From: Pseudomonas anuradhapurensis
GTDB lineage: Bacteria > Pseudomonadota > Gammaproteobacteria > Pseudomonadales > Pseudomonadaceae
Reading direction: 5' to 3'
DNA length: 64,000 nt
NCBI RefSeq assembly: GCF_014269225.2
Contig: NZ_CP077097.1
Span: 3,607,001-3,671,000 of the forward strand
Under the pieces are notes generated by a model. The model was not told the DNA's origin, did no database searches, and was given only the letters and a program-made list of their open reading frames with translations. Of the stretch, positions 62,360 to 64,000 are shown in pieces. Both the position numbers and the translations under genes were made by a program. Position 1 is the first letter of the stretch. The number at the start of each line of letters is the position of its first letter.

Positions 62360-63919
62360 ATGACTGAAATCAATAGTCTTGGCGCACAAACCGCGGTCAA
62401 TGCGCAGGCGCTCAAGGCCCAGCTGACCGCTGCACTGCTCGACCTGGCCCAGCCCCAGCCGGGCCTGCTGAAGCCCGGCGAAGCCGCTCAGGCCGAGGTC
62501 TTGTCGATGCGCCAGAGCGGAACCACCTTCCAGCTGGTGCTGCAGGTGATCCAGGCCAACGGCAGCCAGACTCAGGTCCAGGCCACTGCCAGCCAGCCGA
62601 TTCCGCAAGGTAGCCAGGTCACGGTCAGCCAGCCTGAAAGCAATCGCCTGGCCATCCTCGTGCAACAGGCCAACGCCAGCAATATCGCCACCCTGACGCG
62701 GCTCGACACCCGCCAGGTGGCCGTCGGTACCCTGCTGCAAGGCAAGGTGCTGACCAACCAGCCACTGCCGGTGCAGGCGGGCGAAACAGCCAGCTTCCGC
62801 TCGTTGGTCAGCCTGCTCAACAGCGCCCAGGCCGGTGCCATCCTGACCATCGACAGCCCGCGCCCGCTGCCGGTCGGCAGCCTGCTCAGCGCCGTGGTCC
62901 AAGGTGACCAGTCGCTGCGCTTCGTACCGCTGAGCGGTCGCCAGGAACAATTGAACATCGCCCAGCAGCTGCTCACCCAGCAAGGCAGGCAGGCGTCCCT
63001 GCCCGGCCTGCTGAACGCCTTGCAGCAGATTGCCAACGGCCAGGGCAGCGATAGCGAGCTACGCAGTACCGCCAATACCCTGCTCGCCAGCCTGGCGGAT
63101 GCCCGCCAGCTCAGTGACGGCAAAACGCTTGCCCAGGCCATCAGCAACAGCGGTGTCTTCCTCGAGGGCAAACTGCTCGGCGGCCTGAGCGCCAGCGTGG
63201 CCACCGACCTCAAGGCGCAACTGGTGCGACTGGTAGCCCAGGCATCGGTCAATGCCCCGGCCAACCCGGTAATCGCCACGGCGACCCTGGCCCAGGCACT
63301 GCCGGCCATGGCTCGCAGCGCGCTGGGCATGCTCGACCGGGTCAGCCCACGGACACCGCCGGGTGCCTTCCCGCTGCCATCGCGTTTGCTCCAGGCCATG
63401 GAAAACGAAGGCGACCTGCAACAGTTGCTGCGCCTGGCTGCTGCTGCCATCTCGCGCCTGCAGAGCCACGCGCTGAGCAGCCTGCAACAATCCGGCACGC
63501 TGGAAAACGGCAACCTGCAGACTACCTGGCAGACCGAAGTCCCGGTCCGCCACGGGCAGGAGTTCATCCCCCTGCAAGTGAAGCTGCAGCGCGAAGAAAC
63601 CCCGGAACAACAGGCCGAACGCCAGCAGCGTGAACAGCCCGACCCGCTGCAGGCACTGTGGCGGGTCGACCTGGCCTTCGACCTGGCCCCGCTGGGCCCG
63701 CTGCAGGTCCAGGCGCAGCTGGCACAGGGACGCCTCTGCGGCCAATTGTGGGCCGAGCGCGAACAGACCGCACGGCTGATCGAGAGCCAGCTCGGCGACT
63801 TGCGTGCCCGCCTGCTGGCACGTGGCCTGGAGGTCGGCGACCTGGAATGCCGACCGGGCATCCCGCCACAGGGCCCGCACACGCGCATCGAACAACGCTG
63901 GGTAGACGAGACCGCATGA
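62360..63919 (+). CDS. Flagellar hook-length control (FliK)-like protein
   Basis: The 519-residue protein starts MTEINSLGAQTAVNAQALKA. It has a Gln/Ala-rich N-terminal and middle part, and a C-terminal Flg_hook-like domain (about 430-515: FDLAPLGPLQVQAQLAQGRL, LWAEREQTARLIESQLGDLRARLLARGLEVGDLEC). FliK measures hook length and triggers the export switch through FlhB. The copy beside ccm is a second FliK-like type, away from the main flagellar cluster. No clear Shine-Dalgarno precedes the ATG; TTG at 62306 is a possible alternative start. It overlaps the FlhB-like gene by ATGA. Confidence 0.82.
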   Translation: MTEINSLGAQTAVNAQALKAQLTAALLDLAQPQPGLLKPGEAAQAEVLSMRQSGTTFQLVLQVIQANGSQTQVQATASQPIPQGSQVTVSQPESNRLAILVQQANASNIATLTRLDTRQVAVGTLLQGKVLTNQPLPVQAGETASFRSLVSLLNSAQAGAILTIDSPRPLPVGSLLSAVVQGDQSLRFVPLSGRQEQLNIAQQLLTQQGRQASLPGLLNALQQIANGQGSDSELRSTANTLLASLADARQLSDGKTLAQAISNSGVFLEGKLLGGLSASVATDLKAQLVRLVAQASVNAPANPVIATATLAQALPAMARSALGMLDRVSPRTPPGAFPLPSRLLQAMENEGDLQQLLRLAAAAISRLQSHALSSLQQSGTLENGNLQTTWQTEVPVRHGQEFIPLQVKLQREETPEQQAERQQREQPDPLQALWRVDLAFDLAPLGPLQVQAQLAQGRLCGQLWAEREQTARLIESQLGDLRARLLARGLEVGDLECRPGIPPQGPHTRIEQRWVDETA

Positions 63920-64000
63920 TCGACAGACAACCGCGCCAGGCCATCGCCTTGAGCTACGACGGCGAGCAAGCACCGACCCTGACCGCCAAGGGTGACGACG
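63916..64000 (+). CDS. FlhB C-terminal-domain-like protein (cut by window edge)
   Basis: The first 28 residues, MIDRQPRQAIALSYDGEQAP then TLTAKGDD, match the small FlhB/EscU C-terminal-like cytoplasmic proteins that often follow a FliK-like gene in Pseudomonas. The ATG overlaps the upstream stop, indicating coupling. The remainder lies outside the window. Confidence 0.8.
   Translation, partial: MIDRQPRQAIALSYDGEQAPTLTAKGDD

Overview
The window is a high-GC gamma-proteobacterial chromosome segment that looks like the Pseudomonas putida group. Supporting evidence: the zipA/smc pair, a purine-to-glyoxylate catabolic block in typical Pseudomonas order, a complete ccmABCDEFGHI cluster joined to fliK-like and flhB-like genes, and many REP/BIME elements of the 'gtaggagcgg...tcgcgaa' and 'gtgggagcgggtt.acccgcgaa' types between genes. 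No rRNA, tRNA, CRISPR array, IS transposase or prophage was seen.

Layout. 1-4570: start of zipA, then smc and a GntR regulator (minus strand). 4839-21546: purine catabolism, comprising xanthine dehydrogenase (xdhA, xdhB, chaperone xdhC), guanine deaminase, a second GntR regulator, an AzgA-type purine permease, 5-hydroxyisourate hydrolase, PuuE allantoinase, OHCU decarboxylase, ureidoglycolate lyase, membrane cytochrome-c urate oxidase, an NCS2 urate/xanthine permease and two Tsx-like outer-membrane channels. 21665-23323: a DUF808 membrane protein and a RutR-like TetR regulator. 23447-30762: glyoxylate assimilation (GlcG-like protein, gcl, hyi, glxR, glycerate kinase, pyruvate kinase). 30972-39111: urea transporter, K+ channel, sulfate-binding protein, methyltransferase, EamA exporter, Lrp regulator, NCS1 permease and an Asp/Glu-racemase-family protein. 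39143-40989: a histidine phosphatase, a GFA-family protein and an FKBP. 41231-52134: an accessory surface island with two halovibrin-like lipoproteins, three Ig-like beta-domain proteins and an autotransporter. 52195-54881: PhzF-like and D-2-hydroxyacid dehydrogenase genes, then a large inverted repeat with hexamer tracts. 54882-62227: a lipoprotein and the cytochrome c maturation operon. 62360-64000: FliK-like protein and the start of an FlhB-like protein.

How it works together. Guanine, xanthine and urate enter through the Tsx-like pores and the AzgA and NCS2 permeases. They are oxidised to allantoin and opened. AllA then releases glyoxylate and urea. Gcl, Hyi, GlxR, glycerate kinase and pyruvate kinase carry glyoxylate to pyruvate, and a urea transporter gene lies beside them. 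The allantoate-to-ureidoglycolate enzyme (allantoicase or an amidohydrolase) is not in the window. Two palindromes appear to tie these scattered units together. TTGTATACAA or a close variant lies before the AzgA permease/GntR pair, hiuH, puuE, the GlcG-like gene/gcl pair and the NCS1 permease, and is attributed here to a GntR-FCD regulator. TTGAC-N6-GTCAA-type boxes lie before xdhA, the AzgA permease, the second Tsx gene and the NCS1 permease, and resemble RutR sites. A third, unnamed motif lies before all five transcription units of the surface island.

The least described part is the 41-52 kb island: a probable co-regulated set of halovibrin-like enzymes, one fused to Ig-like and apparently lectin-like adhesion modules, together with signal-less Ig-repeat proteins.
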